In this document: positions 32,363 through 39,831 of the stretch, one piece after another
Layout: every line of letters starts with the position of its first letter
Numbering within the stretch: the stretch's first letter is position 1
DNA from: CADCVT01 sp036389485
GTDB lineage: Bacteria > Actinomycetota > Thermoleophilia > Solirubrobacterales > Solirubrobacteraceae
Reading direction: 5' to 3'
DNA: 43,732 nt
Assembly (NCBI GenBank): GCA_036389485.1
Contig: DASVPR010000010.1
Coordinates: 1-43,732, forward strand
Program-made: the position numbers and the translations under genes
Notes under the pieces: model-generated
The model's database searches: none
What the model was told of the DNA's origin: nothing
What the model saw: the letters and a program-made list of their open reading frames with translations, nothing else

Positions 32363-33265
32363 AGGGCGGCGGGCGGCGATCATGAGGTTGTAGAAGATCG
32401 CCGGGGGGAGCCGGCCCTCGAGCAGCCGGCGGTCGACCTGCTGGAGCAGCAGGTAGCCGCGGTACGCGTACTGCTTCCACGCCCACGGCACGGAGTCGGG
32501 CTCCGCGGTCGCCTCGAGCGCGCGGTTCGCCCAGCCGAACCAGCTCGCGAGCAGCTCCTCGCCGCGGACGCGCACGTCCTCGAAGCCGCCGGCGCGCGCG
32601 TGCCCGACGAGGTCCTCGGGGCTGAAGGCGTGGACGTCGACGACGTGCTCCAGGCCGGGCTCGGCGTCGCCGTGCTGCCCTGGGTGGACCGCCGCCTGCG
32701 CGCGCATCGCGCGCCGCCACGCCGGCGCCGCGCGCCACGCCGCCTGCTTGGGGATGCTCGCCAGCTGGTCGCCGACCCGCGACGGCTCGCCGCAGAACGC
32801 GACCCAGCCGCCCGGTCGCAGGACCCGATGGAACTCCTCGAACGCGCGGTCGAGGTCGGGCAGGTGGTGCAGCACGGCGTGGCCGAGGACCAGGTCGAAG
32901 GAGCCGTCCGCGAACGGCAGCTTCTCGGCGTCGCACGCGACCGCGTCGACGTCCAGCCCGAGCCGCGCCGCGTTGCGGCGCAGGACGCCGATCATCCCCG
33001 GCGAGATGTCGGTGCACGTCACGCGCGCGACCTGGCCGCCGAGCAGCAGGTTCAGCGAGAAGTAGCCGGTCCCGGCCCCGACCTCGAGCGCGTCGCCGAA
33101 CGGCCACGCGGCGCGCGGGAGGACCTTCCCCAGCTTCCCCATGACCTGCTCGAGGCCGCCCGGGCCGAAGTCGATGCCCCACTTCGCGTCGTACTCGGCC
33201 GCCGCGTCGTCGTGGTACCTGGTGTTGACGTCGCGGATCGCGTCGGCTGTCGCGGGGGCCGCCAT
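32360..33265 (-). CDS. class I SAM-dependent methyltransferase
   Basis: 301 residues. Rossmann-like methyltransferase: motif I EVGAGTGYF (61-69), acidic strand TCTDIS, motif II ACDAEKLPFADGSFDLV, motif III GHAVLHHLPDLDRAFEEFHRVLRPGG. The long C-terminal part contains SPEDLVGHARAGGFEDV and ends YRGYLLLQQVDRRL, unlike UbiE. Substrate unknown. Its promoter region is a 43-base gap shared with the divergent methyltransferase at 33309, and the two may be co-regulated. Both stand next to a glucan branching enzyme, so a sugar or lipid acceptor is possible but not shown. Confidence 0.9.
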   Translation of the reverse strand: MAAPATADAIRDVNTRYHDDAAAEYDAKWGIDFGPGGLEQVMGKLGKVLPRAAWPFGDALEVGAGTGYFSLNLLLGGQVARVTCTDISPGMIGVLRRNAARLGLDVDAVACDAEKLPFADGSFDLVLGHAVLHHLPDLDRAFEEFHRVLRPGGWVAFCGEPSRVGDQLASIPKQAAWRAAPAWRRAMRAQAAVHPGQHGDAEPGLEHVVDVHAFSPEDLVGHARAGGFEDVRVRGEELLASWFGWANRALEATAEPDSVPWAWKQYAYRGYLLLQQVDRRLLEGRLPPAIFYNLMIAARRP

Positions 33266-33275
33266 GCGGCGGGCG

Positions 33276-33299
33276 AGTCTACCGCTGCATGGCTAGGGT
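33276..33299. promoter_or_regulatory. divergent -10 pair between two methyltransferase genes
   Basis: Minus strand TAGACT (33276-33281), ten bases before ATG 33265. Plus strand TAGGGT (33294-33299), nine bases before ATG 33309. Only 43 bases separate the start codons, so each -35 region would fall inside the other promoter; neither shows a TTGACA match. Confidence 0.5.
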
Positions 33300-33308
33300 G
33301 CCTGCCGC

Positions 33309-34055
33309 ATGACGGCCTACGTCCAGCAGGACCAGCCGGAGGGCGTGCCGCCGCTCGAGCTGACCGGCGAGCGCACGCTGCCGGACGTCCCCGAGGAGAA
33401 CTACTGGTACCAGCGTCACCTCGTCGTCTACGAGTGGCTGCGCGCGCGGGTAGGCGGGCTGAAGGTCATCGACATGGCCAGCGGCGAGGGCTACGGCGCG
33501 AACGTCCTGGCGCGCACCGCGCGGGAGGTCGTCGGCGTCGAGGCGAACCCCGACGCGTTCTTCCACGCGGTCGCGCGCTACCCGAAGGTGCGCTTCGAGC
33601 GCTCGCTGGTGGAGACGTACGGCGAGCCGGCGGACGCGATCACGTTCCTGCAGACGATCGAGCACGTCCACGACCCCGGGGCGGTCCTCGAGAACTTCAA
33701 GCGCAGCGCGCCGGTCGCGTACGTCTCGACGCCGAACGTGCTGACGCTGGCGCCGAAGGGGGCGGAGCGCTCGGGCAACCCGTGGCACATCAAGGAGTAC
33801 CGGCTCGAGGAGTTCCGGGCGCTGTGCGAGGCGCACTACTCCGACGTCGAGATCCTCGGGCTGTACCACGCACGGAAGCTGCTCGTGCACGAGCGGGCGA
33901 TCCGCGTCGGGTGGGACTGGCTGCACCCGAAGCTCGGGATCACGAAGCGCTTCTACGACTGGTTCGTGCCCGCGATCGAGGCGCGCGACTTCGTGCTCCG
34001 GCCCGCCGACGACCGGGCGCTGGACTTCCTCGCGGTGTGCCGTACTTCTCCGTAG
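33309..34055 (+). CDS. SAM-dependent methyltransferase, Rv3030-like
   Basis: 248 residues. N-terminal LTGERTLPD (18-26) and ENYWYQRHLVVYEWL, then motif I DMASGEGYG (55-63), acidic E78 in VVGVEAN, and VSTPNVLTLAPKG with HIKEYRLEEF. From memory this set (LTGERTxPD, ENYWxxRH, EGYGA) is shared with mycobacterial Rv3030, which sits beside Rv3031 and is implicated in methylation of the methylglucose lipopolysaccharide. The same gene order is found here: the GH57 branching enzyme starts inside the last codons of this gene (19-base overlap). A role as a sugar O-methyltransferase acting on an alpha-glucan is therefore a reasonable inference. Confidence 0.85.
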   Translation: MTAYVQQDQPEGVPPLELTGERTLPDVPEENYWYQRHLVVYEWLRARVGGLKVIDMASGEGYGANVLARTAREVVGVEANPDAFFHAVARYPKVRFERSLVETYGEPADAITFLQTIEHVHDPGAVLENFKRSAPVAYVSTPNVLTLAPKGAERSGNPWHIKEYRLEEFRALCEAHYSDVEILGLYHARKLLVHERAIRVGWDWLHPKLGITKRFYDWFVPAIEARDFVLRPADDRALDFLAVCRTSP

Positions 34056-35455
34056 TCCTCCACACCCACATGCCCTACGTCGAGGGCTACGGGTCGTGGC
34101 CGTTCGGCGAGGAATGGCTGTGGGAGGCGATGGCGACGTCGTACCTGCCGCTGCTCGACGTCCTCGACGGCGCGCCCGAGCTGACGCTGTCGCTGACGCC
34201 CGTCCTCTGCGACCAGCTCGAGGCGCCGGGCGTCGGCGAGCGGTTCCTGGCGTTCCTGCGGACGGTCCGGGTCGCGACCCACGAGCTGGACGCCGAGGGC
34301 TGCCGCGCCTCCGGCCGGGCGGACCTCGCCGCCGAGATCGAGCGCTCCGCGCAGGACTACGTGCGCGCGGGGGAGCGGTTCGCGGCGCTCGGCGGCGACC
34401 TGCTCGCCGCGTTCCGGCCGCACGCCGCCTGGACGTCGTCGGCGACCCACGCGGTGCTGCCGCTGCTCGCGACGTCGGCCGGCGTGCGGCTGCAGGTCGA
34501 GACCGGCATCGCGGCGCACCGCCGCCGCTACGGCGCGTGGCGCGGGGGGCTCTGGAGCCCGGAGTGCGCGCACGCGCCCTGGCTCGACCCGCTGCTCGCC
34601 CAGGCCGGCGTACGCGCGACGTGCGTCGACCTCACGGACGTCTTCGGTCTCGGGTCGCCCGACCACCTCCGCCCTCTGCGCACCGGCGCCGGGCCGCTGC
34701 TCGTCCCCATCGATCGCGAGGTGGTCGAGCTGGTGTGGAGCGACCGCGGCTATCCGTCGCAGGGGCCGTACCGGGACTCGCATCAGAGGACGACCCACCA
34801 CCACAAGCCGTGGCGCTGCGACGGCGCCGTGTACGACGTGGACGACGCCCGCGAGCAGGTGGCCCGCGACGCCGCCGACTTCGTGGGGCGCGTCGAGCGG
34901 CGGCTCGAGCACGGCGAGCTGTGCGTCTGCGCGCTCGACACCGAGCTGCTCGGCCACTGGTGGTACGAGGGCGTGCAGTGGCTCGGCGCGGTCGTCGAGG
35001 AGTGCCGGCGCCGCGGCGTCCCGCTCGTGCACCTCGACGACGCCCTCGACGCGGTCGAGCCGGCCGATGCTCCCGAGCTGCCGACGACCACGTGGGGGCG
35101 CCCGCGCGACCTCTCGACGTGGAGCGGCCCGCCGGTGGCCGACCTCGCCTGGCGCGCCCGCGCCGCCGAGCTGCGCGCCCTCGCCGCCCGCCACGACCTC
35201 GACCCCGCCGCCGTCCGCGAGCTGCTCGCTCTGCAGTCGAGCGACTGGGCCTTCGTCGTCAGCAAGGAGCTCGCCGAGCCGTACGGCCGCGAGCGGTTCG
35301 CGCAGCACGAAGCCGCGCTCGCGGCGTCGCTCGCCGCCGCACGCGAGGCGAGCCCTTCGGGCGCCGCCGAAGCGACCCCTCCGGGCGCGCCCGGTTCCGC
35401 GGGGCCGCGCCACCTCGCTCCGGAGGCGACGACGGCCCCGCTGCTCGCGCCGTAG
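34037..35455 (+). CDS. GH57 1,4-alpha-glucan branching enzyme, Rv3031-like
   Basis: 472 residues from GTG 34037. GH57 (beta/alpha)7 enzyme. Motif 1 HTHMPYV starts at residue 9; motif 3 GGLWSPECAHAP carries nucleophile E176; motif 4 ALDTELLGHWW carries acid/base D301; the C-terminal helical domain includes SSDWAFVVSKE, a branching-enzyme feature. Length is somewhat below the 510-560 residues usual in the family, and the last 45 residues are a Pro/Ala/Ser tail. It introduces alpha-1,6 branches in glucans. The 19-base overlap with an Rv3030-like methyltransferase points to a polymethylated polysaccharide rather than plain glycogen; glycosyltransferase Rv3032 and glucosyl-glycerate genes are not in the window. 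Confidence 0.93.
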   Translation: MPYFSVVLHTHMPYVEGYGSWPFGEEWLWEAMATSYLPLLDVLDGAPELTLSLTPVLCDQLEAPGVGERFLAFLRTVRVATHELDAEGCRASGRADLAAEIERSAQDYVRAGERFAALGGDLLAAFRPHAAWTSSATHAVLPLLATSAGVRLQVETGIAAHRRRYGAWRGGLWSPECAHAPWLDPLLAQAGVRATCVDLTDVFGLGSPDHLRPLRTGAGPLLVPIDREVVELVWSDRGYPSQGPYRDSHQRTTHHHKPWRCDGAVYDVDDAREQVARDAADFVGRVERRLEHGELCVCALDTELLGHWWYEGVQWLGAVVEECRRRGVPLVHLDDALDAVEPADAPELPTTTWGRPRDLSTWSGPPVADLAWRARAAELRALAARHDLDPAAVRELLALQSSDWAFVVSKELAEPYGRERFAQHEAALAASLAAAREASPSGAAEATPPGAPGSAGPRHLAPEATTAPLLAP

Positions 35456-35501
35456 CGAGAGGCCCTTCCGGGTCCCCTCCGGCATCCCCGGGCGGGAAGT
35501 C

Positions 35502-36371
35502 CTACGCGGCCGCGCGCAGCGCCTGGCCCTCGGGCAGGTGCTGGAGGCGCTCGAGCGCGCCGACCTCGATGAGCCGCGCGCGGTGCGCGGTGATGTTCAG
35601 CTCCTTCGCCGCGGCGGGAAGCGTGTGCGGGAGCTCGCCGCCGAGGCCGAAGCGCAGCTGCAGGACGCGGCGCTCGAGGTGCGACAGCTGGTCGAGCGCC
35701 TCGCGGACCGCGGCCTCGCGCATCGCCTCCTCGGCGCTCGCCTCCGGCGACTCGGCGTTCTCGTCGGCGAGCAGGTGGCCGAGCTCGCCGTCGTCCTCGT
35801 CGCCGACCGGCGCGTTGAGCGACACCGGCGTGCGCGACGCGCGGCGCAGGTCCTCGACCTGGTCGGTCGCGAGGTCGAGGTGCGCGGCGATCTCGTCGGA
35901 CGAGACGTCGCGGCCGAGCTTCACCGACAGGTCGCGCTCGGCCCGGCTGATCTTGTTGACGAGGTCGACGACGTGCACCGGCAGGCGCACGGTGCGGCCC
36001 TTGTCGGCGATCGCCCGCGCGATCGACTGGCGGATCCACCACGTCGCGTACGTCGAGAACTTGAAGCCTTTGCGGTGGTCGAACTTCTCGACCGCTCGGA
36101 CCAGCCCGAGCGTCCCCTCCTGGATCAGGTCGAGGAACGAGAGCGCGCCCTCGCCCTCGCGCTCGCGGCGGTAGCGCTTGGCGACGTGCACGACGAGGCG
36201 CAGGTTCGCCTCGATCATGTGCGTCTTGGCGCCGAGGTCGCCGCGCTCGATGCGCTTGGCCAGCTCGACCTCCTGCTTCGCGTTGAGGAGGGGGACCCGG
36301 CCGATCGCCTCGAGGAACGCCTGGAGGCTGTCGGAGGGGTCGGGGATCGAGGGGGGGACGTTCGCGCTCAT
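35502..36371 (-). CDS. group 2 sigma-70 factor with altered -35 recognition helix
   Basis: 289 residues. Has region 1.2 (DSLQAFLEAIG), a complete region 2 (FLDLIQEGTLGLVRAVEKF and GFKFSTYATWWIRQSIARA), region 3 (HVVDLVNKISRAERDL) and region 4. A short insert REREGEGAL precedes FLDLIQ. Region 4.2 reads NITAHRARLIEVGALERL where RpoD of this window has NVTRERIRQIENQSLKKL; the residues known in E. coli sigma-70 to contact the -35 (R584, E585, Q589) become Ala, His and Leu. Recognition of the -10 should be normal, while that of the -35 should be changed or lost. Upstream lies a palindrome (36431-36458). Follows the DUF4331/TPR operon on the same strand. The 46 bases after the stop (35456-35501) hold no gene. 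Confidence 0.93.
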   Translation of the reverse strand: MSANVPPSIPDPSDSLQAFLEAIGRVPLLNAKQEVELAKRIERGDLGAKTHMIEANLRLVVHVAKRYRREREGEGALSFLDLIQEGTLGLVRAVEKFDHRKGFKFSTYATWWIRQSIARAIADKGRTVRLPVHVVDLVNKISRAERDLSVKLGRDVSSDEIAAHLDLATDQVEDLRRASRTPVSLNAPVGDEDDGELGHLLADENAESPEASAEEAMREAAVREALDQLSHLERRVLQLRFGLGGELPHTLPAAAKELNITAHRARLIEVGALERLQHLPEGQALRAAA

Positions 36372-36430
36372 GGGTGTCGGCCAGCTTGCTCGGATTCTCT
36401 AAGCGGGACCCAAACGCGAGGCAAAGCTCG

Positions 36431-36458
36431 TGTTAGGGCTTCGCGTACTTCCCTAACA
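36431..36458. promoter_or_regulatory. inverted repeat upstream of second sigma factor
   Basis: TGTTAGGG (36431-36438), 12-base spacer, CCCTAACA (36451-36458): perfect eight-base arms, AT-rich for this genome, 60 bases upstream of the sigma start and 29 after the TPR stop. It could be an operator or a terminator; the lack of GC in the arms and of a T run favours operator. The other bases of 36372-36486 hold no gene. Confidence 0.5.
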
Positions 36459-36486
36459 GTCCTCTACGTCCGAAAGTCGCGATCCG

Positions 36487-37698
36487 TCACGAAATCGTCG
36501 CGCGGGCGCGCGCAGGGGTGGCGAGGGGGCGGCGCGGCGTCACCCCGGCCCGCCTCGCGTCGCGCAGGAACTGGGGATCGCGGGAGCCGAGCCGCAGCGA
36601 CCGGCGCGCCCACTTCCGCGCCTGGCGACGCTCGCCGGCCTCGACCAGCGCGACCCCGAGCGCGTGTGCCGTGGCGACGCTCGGCGCGCGGCGCCACAGC
36701 TTCCGGCCGAGCGCGACCGCCCGCCGCGGGTCGCCCAGGCGAGCCTCGACGAGCACGACGCCCGGCTCGAGCGTCGGCGACTCGCGCGCCAGCTCGAGCG
36801 CGCGCGCCCGGCTGCGGCGTGCCGCGCCGGCCTGTCCCGTCGCCGACTCCGCGCGGGCCAGGTCCACGTAGTGGTCCGCGGCGGGAACCCGCGCGACCAG
36901 CGCCCGCAGCGTGCGGACCGCCTCTGCCTGGCGGCCCAGCGCGATCTGCGCCCGCCCGGCGCCGTGCGCCGACTTCGGATGGCCGGGGAGGATGCGCAGC
37001 GCGGCCCGGAACTCGCGCAGCGCCAAGCGCGGCCGCCCGCGGACCAGCTGCAGGTCGCCGAGCAGCGCCCGGACGTACGCCGTGCTCGCGGTCGCGTCGC
37101 CGCCCGCGGAGATCGCCAGCCGCAGCGCCTCCTCCGCGCCGTCGAGGTCGCCGCGCAGCTCGCGCAGGTACGAGACCCGCGCGTACGCGTCGAGGTTCGG
37201 CTTGCGGTCGACCATCTGCTGCAGCGCGCGCTCGGCCTCTCGGTAGCGGCCCAGCTCGACGAGCGAGTCGACGAGGATGCCGAACGGCTTGTTCACCTCG
37301 GGCGCGATCGCGCGCACCCGCCGGGCGTCGCGCAACGCGCCGCGGAAGTCGTGCAGCCCCGCGCGCACCACGGCGCTCTCCGTCAGCGCGCCCGGGTCGC
37401 CCGGCGCCAGCATCAGCGCCCGGTCGACCGCCGCCTTCGCGCGGTCGTAGTCGCGGAAGTCCTCGAGGTCGCGCGCCCGCTGGAGGTACGCGTCCGCCAG
37501 CGAGGTGTACGCGGCGGCGTCGTCGGGGCGGTCCGCGACCGTCGCGAGCAGGCGCTCGATCCGGGCGGTCGAGGACAGCCCGCCGCGCGACGGCGCGTCC
37601 GGCGCCGGCCCGCCCGCCGTCCCGCTCAGGAGCAGGACGGCGAGCGTCGCGGCGAAGGCGAGCGCCCCCGCTGCGATGACGGTGGCCGGGCGGGTCAC
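36487..37698 (-). CDS. membrane-anchored TPR protein
   Basis: 403 residues from GTG 37698, overlapping the TGA of the DUF4331 gene. One N-terminal membrane helix (VIAAGALAFAATLAVLLL), a short Ser/Pro linker, then about nine TPR-like helical hairpins, for example AAYTSLADAYLQRARDLEDFRDYDRAKAAVDRALMLAPGD-like units in which W/Y/A/L spacing of 34 residues repeats. The basic C-terminus (RRPLATPARARATIS) is disordered. TPR proteins encoded next to DUF4331 proteins are common in bacteria, but the function of the pair is unresolved; a scaffold outside the membrane is likely. Confidence 0.88.
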   Translation of the reverse strand: MTRPATVIAAGALAFAATLAVLLLSGTAGGPAPDAPSRGGLSSTARIERLLATVADRPDDAAAYTSLADAYLQRARDLEDFRDYDRAKAAVDRALMLAPGDPGALTESAVVRAGLHDFRGALRDARRVRAIAPEVNKPFGILVDSLVELGRYREAERALQQMVDRKPNLDAYARVSYLRELRGDLDGAEEALRLAISAGGDATASTAYVRALLGDLQLVRGRPRLALREFRAALRILPGHPKSAHGAGRAQIALGRQAEAVRTLRALVARVPAADHYVDLARAESATGQAGAARRSRARALELARESPTLEPGVVLVEARLGDPRRAVALGRKLWRRAPSVATAHALGVALVEAGERRQARKWARRSLRLGSRDPQFLRDARRAGVTPRRPLATPARARATIS

Positions 37699-39092
37699 TT
37701 CGGGTTGTCTCCCGGCGTCCCCTCGTGCTGGGGCTCGTCGCGCTTGAGCTTCGAGTCGAAGCCCGAGGCGAGCGGCGCCACGTACGGGAACCGGTCGAGG
37801 AACGGCACGTCGTTGACGTCGACGCCGTCGCCGAGCGGCAGCTTCTTGCCGATCAGCTGCCCGCCGACCACGCGCAGCGAGATGTCGACGACGTCGTCAC
37901 CGAGCCGCCGACCGTTCGGGAAGCCCGCGTTGTCGCCGCCGATCACGCCGAAGCGGTTCTCGGTCTCCGACGGCGGCACGCCGAGGTTGATCTTCAGCGT
38001 GTCGGCCGGCACCGCGTCGTCGGCGATCTTCGTCACGCCGTCGATGCCGGTGAGCAGCGCCTCGACGACGTCCGTGCGGTCCGTCTCCTTGATCCCCAGG
38101 TCGAACAGCTGGTTCAGCACCGTCGCGAGATGCAGGTTCAGCGCGTACTTCCCGAAGTTCTTCAGGTCGTCCGCCGGCTGGGTGCGGTTGAACTTGTCCT
38201 TCTGCCCGAGCGGGATCACGACCTCGTTGATCAGCGGGTTGCCGAGGCGGGAGACCTGCACCCACTTCGAGCGGTTGCCGGCGTCGCGGTTCGTGACCTG
38301 CAGGCGGCGGCGCTCGGTCGACGCCCACACCCCGACGACGAGGTGGTCGGAGTCCCGCGTCACCTGCGCCTCGGGCACCTGCAGGACGATCGAGTGCACG
38401 CCGTAGCCCGCGAGGTCGTCCTTGCCGCCGCCGGCGTTCCCGGTGGCGTTGCGCAGGTTGATCCCGTCGAACGTGGCGCCGAGGTCCACGAAGAACGGGT
38501 CCTCGCGCTGGCCGGCGAACACCTTGCCGCCGCCGGGCAGCGTGCGGATCGCCTGGTCGGCGACGGCCGCGTAGTTCGGGATCGTCTTCGGCCCGACGTT
38601 GTTCGGCGCGACCGGCAGGTTCGCCGCGAGGGTCCGCGTCGACCGCAGCTTCCCCCGCCGATACGTCAGGCGCTCGACCTTGTACGACTGCTTGACGTTC
38701 AGCTTCGGATCGTCGATCGAGCTGACGCCGGGCAGCGCGTAGAGGAACGTCTCCTTGTTCCCGATGCGCGTCTTGAACGTGAACCGGTAGCGGACGTCGT
38801 AGACGCCGTCGCCGGTGTTGTCGACGTTGACGTAGTAGCGGGCGCGGTCGTCGAACCGGTAGAAGTTCGGCCCGCCCGCGGGATCCTCGAACGGGATCCA
38901 GTTCGACACGACGGTGAGCGAGCCGGGCGCGTCCTTCGCGGTGAACGCGTAGACGTCGGTGTCGTCACCCGTGGGATCGAGCGACGACAGCGGCGCCTCG
39001 CGGTGGCTGGAGCCGGCGCCGAGCGTGACGGCGATCGCGACAGCCGCGAGCGCCGCCAGCACGGCGAGGCCGTAGGCGTACATCTTTGACAT
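37695..39092 (-). CDS. DUF4331 domain protein
   Basis: 465 residues. N-terminal hydrophobic segment (GLAVLAALAAVAIAVTLGAG), then SSHREAPLSSLDPTGDDTDVYAF, the fixed front of DUF4331 proteins. Further marks: NWIPFEDPAGGPNFYRF, DDRARYYVNVDNTGDG, PFFVDLGATFDG, SIVLQVPEAQV and RLGNPLINEVVIP. Exported and probably membrane-tethered. The DUF4331 family has no proven function. AAGGAGAGG lies six bases upstream of the ATG, a good ribosome site. First gene of a DUF4331-TPR operon with GTGA overlap; the sigma factor follows about 115 bases after the TPR gene. Confidence 0.92.
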   Translation of the reverse strand: MSKMYAYGLAVLAALAAVAIAVTLGAGSSHREAPLSSLDPTGDDTDVYAFTAKDAPGSLTVVSNWIPFEDPAGGPNFYRFDDRARYYVNVDNTGDGVYDVRYRFTFKTRIGNKETFLYALPGVSSIDDPKLNVKQSYKVERLTYRRGKLRSTRTLAANLPVAPNNVGPKTIPNYAAVADQAIRTLPGGGKVFAGQREDPFFVDLGATFDGINLRNATGNAGGGKDDLAGYGVHSIVLQVPEAQVTRDSDHLVVGVWASTERRRLQVTNRDAGNRSKWVQVSRLGNPLINEVVIPLGQKDKFNRTQPADDLKNFGKYALNLHLATVLNQLFDLGIKETDRTDVVEALLTGIDGVTKIADDAVPADTLKINLGVPPSETENRFGVIGGDNAGFPNGRRLGDDVVDISLRVVGGQLIGKKLPLGDGVDVNDVPFLDRFPYVAPLASGFDSKLKRDEPQHEGTPGDNPK

Positions 39093-39164
39093 GTGTCCTC
39101 TCCTTCGAGGAGGTGGCGGAGGTACCGGACTGTTCGCGGCGAGTCCGCCGTCGGATCAATCGGC

Positions 39165-39320
39165 TACTCTCGGGCCCTGCCGAGTTCCCGCCGAGCGGCG
39201 GGGAGCGGGGGACCCAGTGGGGGCCGTCACGGCCTCCGGGGGCGAATCGCCGGGTGTTCCCGGCGTAGCGCACGTCGTAGCGCGAGCCCGTCAGCTCACC
39301 TCGTAGGCATGACGACGAGA
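39165..39320 (+). ncRNA. c-di-AMP riboswitch (ydaO/yuaA type)
   Basis: The conserved blocks of the ydaO/yuaA riboswitch appear in order: GAGCGGGGGACCCA (39203-39216), GGGGGCGAATC (39238-39248), GGCGTAGCGC (39262-39271), CGAGCCCGTCAGCTCACC (39283-39300) and TCGTAGGC (39301-39308). Stems lie between them: CCCGCC-GAGC-GGCGGG (39187-39202) and CGCCGGG-TGTT-CCCGGCG (39248-39265). The element ends about 15-25 bases before the start of an Rpf-like muralytic gene. In actinobacteria this class commonly controls Rpf and other wall hydrolases and usually turns them off when c-di-AMP is high. The exact ends are estimates. The remaining part of 39093-39164 is shared with the DUF4331 promoter. Confidence 0.9.
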
Positions 39321-39333
39321 CCGGAGAAGTGCT

Positions 39334-39828
39334 GTGCGCAGATTCGTTGCTGCCGCGGCGGCGATCGCCCTCATCGGCGCGATCCCGGCCGCGGCCGAGG
39401 CCAAGCCGAGCAGGGCGACCGTGATCGCGGTCCAGCAGAAGCTGGGCATCCCGGCCGACGGCATCGCCGGCCCGCAGACCCGCCGCGCCGTCAGGCGCTT
39501 CCAGCGCGCCAACGGCCTGACCGTCGACGGCGTGATCGGCCCGCAGACGCTGCGGGCGTTAGGGATCGACGCGCGCTCGTCGCGCGCCCGGCCCCGCGCG
39601 GCGCCGGACGCCACGCTCGAGTCCATCGCCGAGTGCGAGTCCGGGGGCGACCCCACCGCGGTGTCGCCGAACGGGCGCTACCGCGGCAAGTACCAGTTCA
39701 GCCGCGCCACGTGGCGCGCGCTGGGCGGCAAGGGCGACCCGGCCGCCGCGCCCGAGGCCGAGCAGGACCGCCTCGCCGCGCTGCTCCTGCGCAAGCAGGG
39801 CCCGAGCGCCTGGCCGAACTGCGCGTAG
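39334..39828 (+). CDS. secreted Rpf-like muralytic enzyme with peptidoglycan-binding domain
   Basis: 164 residues from GTG 39334 (GGAGAAG upstream). Signal peptide ending AEA-KPSR. Residues 28-77 form a PG_binding_1 domain (VIAVQQKLGIPADGIAGPQT and VDGVIGPQTLRALG). A linker of about 18 residues leads to an Rpf/transglycosylase-like domain: LESIAECESGGDP with catalytic-type E102, GRYRGKYQFSRATWRALGG, and a final CA-terminated PNCA whose Cys163 can pair with C101, as in Rpf proteins. It cleaves or binds wall glycan during growth or resuscitation. The c-di-AMP riboswitch in front ties its expression to wall or osmotic signalling. Its stop lies three bases from the convergent gene. Confidence 0.93.
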   Translation: MRRFVAAAAAIALIGAIPAAAEAKPSRATVIAVQQKLGIPADGIAGPQTRRAVRRFQRANGLTVDGVIGPQTLRALGIDARSSRARPRAAPDATLESIAECESGGDPTAVSPNGRYRGKYQFSRATWRALGGKGDPAAAPEAEQDRLAALLLRKQGPSAWPNCA

Positions 39829-39831
39829 CCC

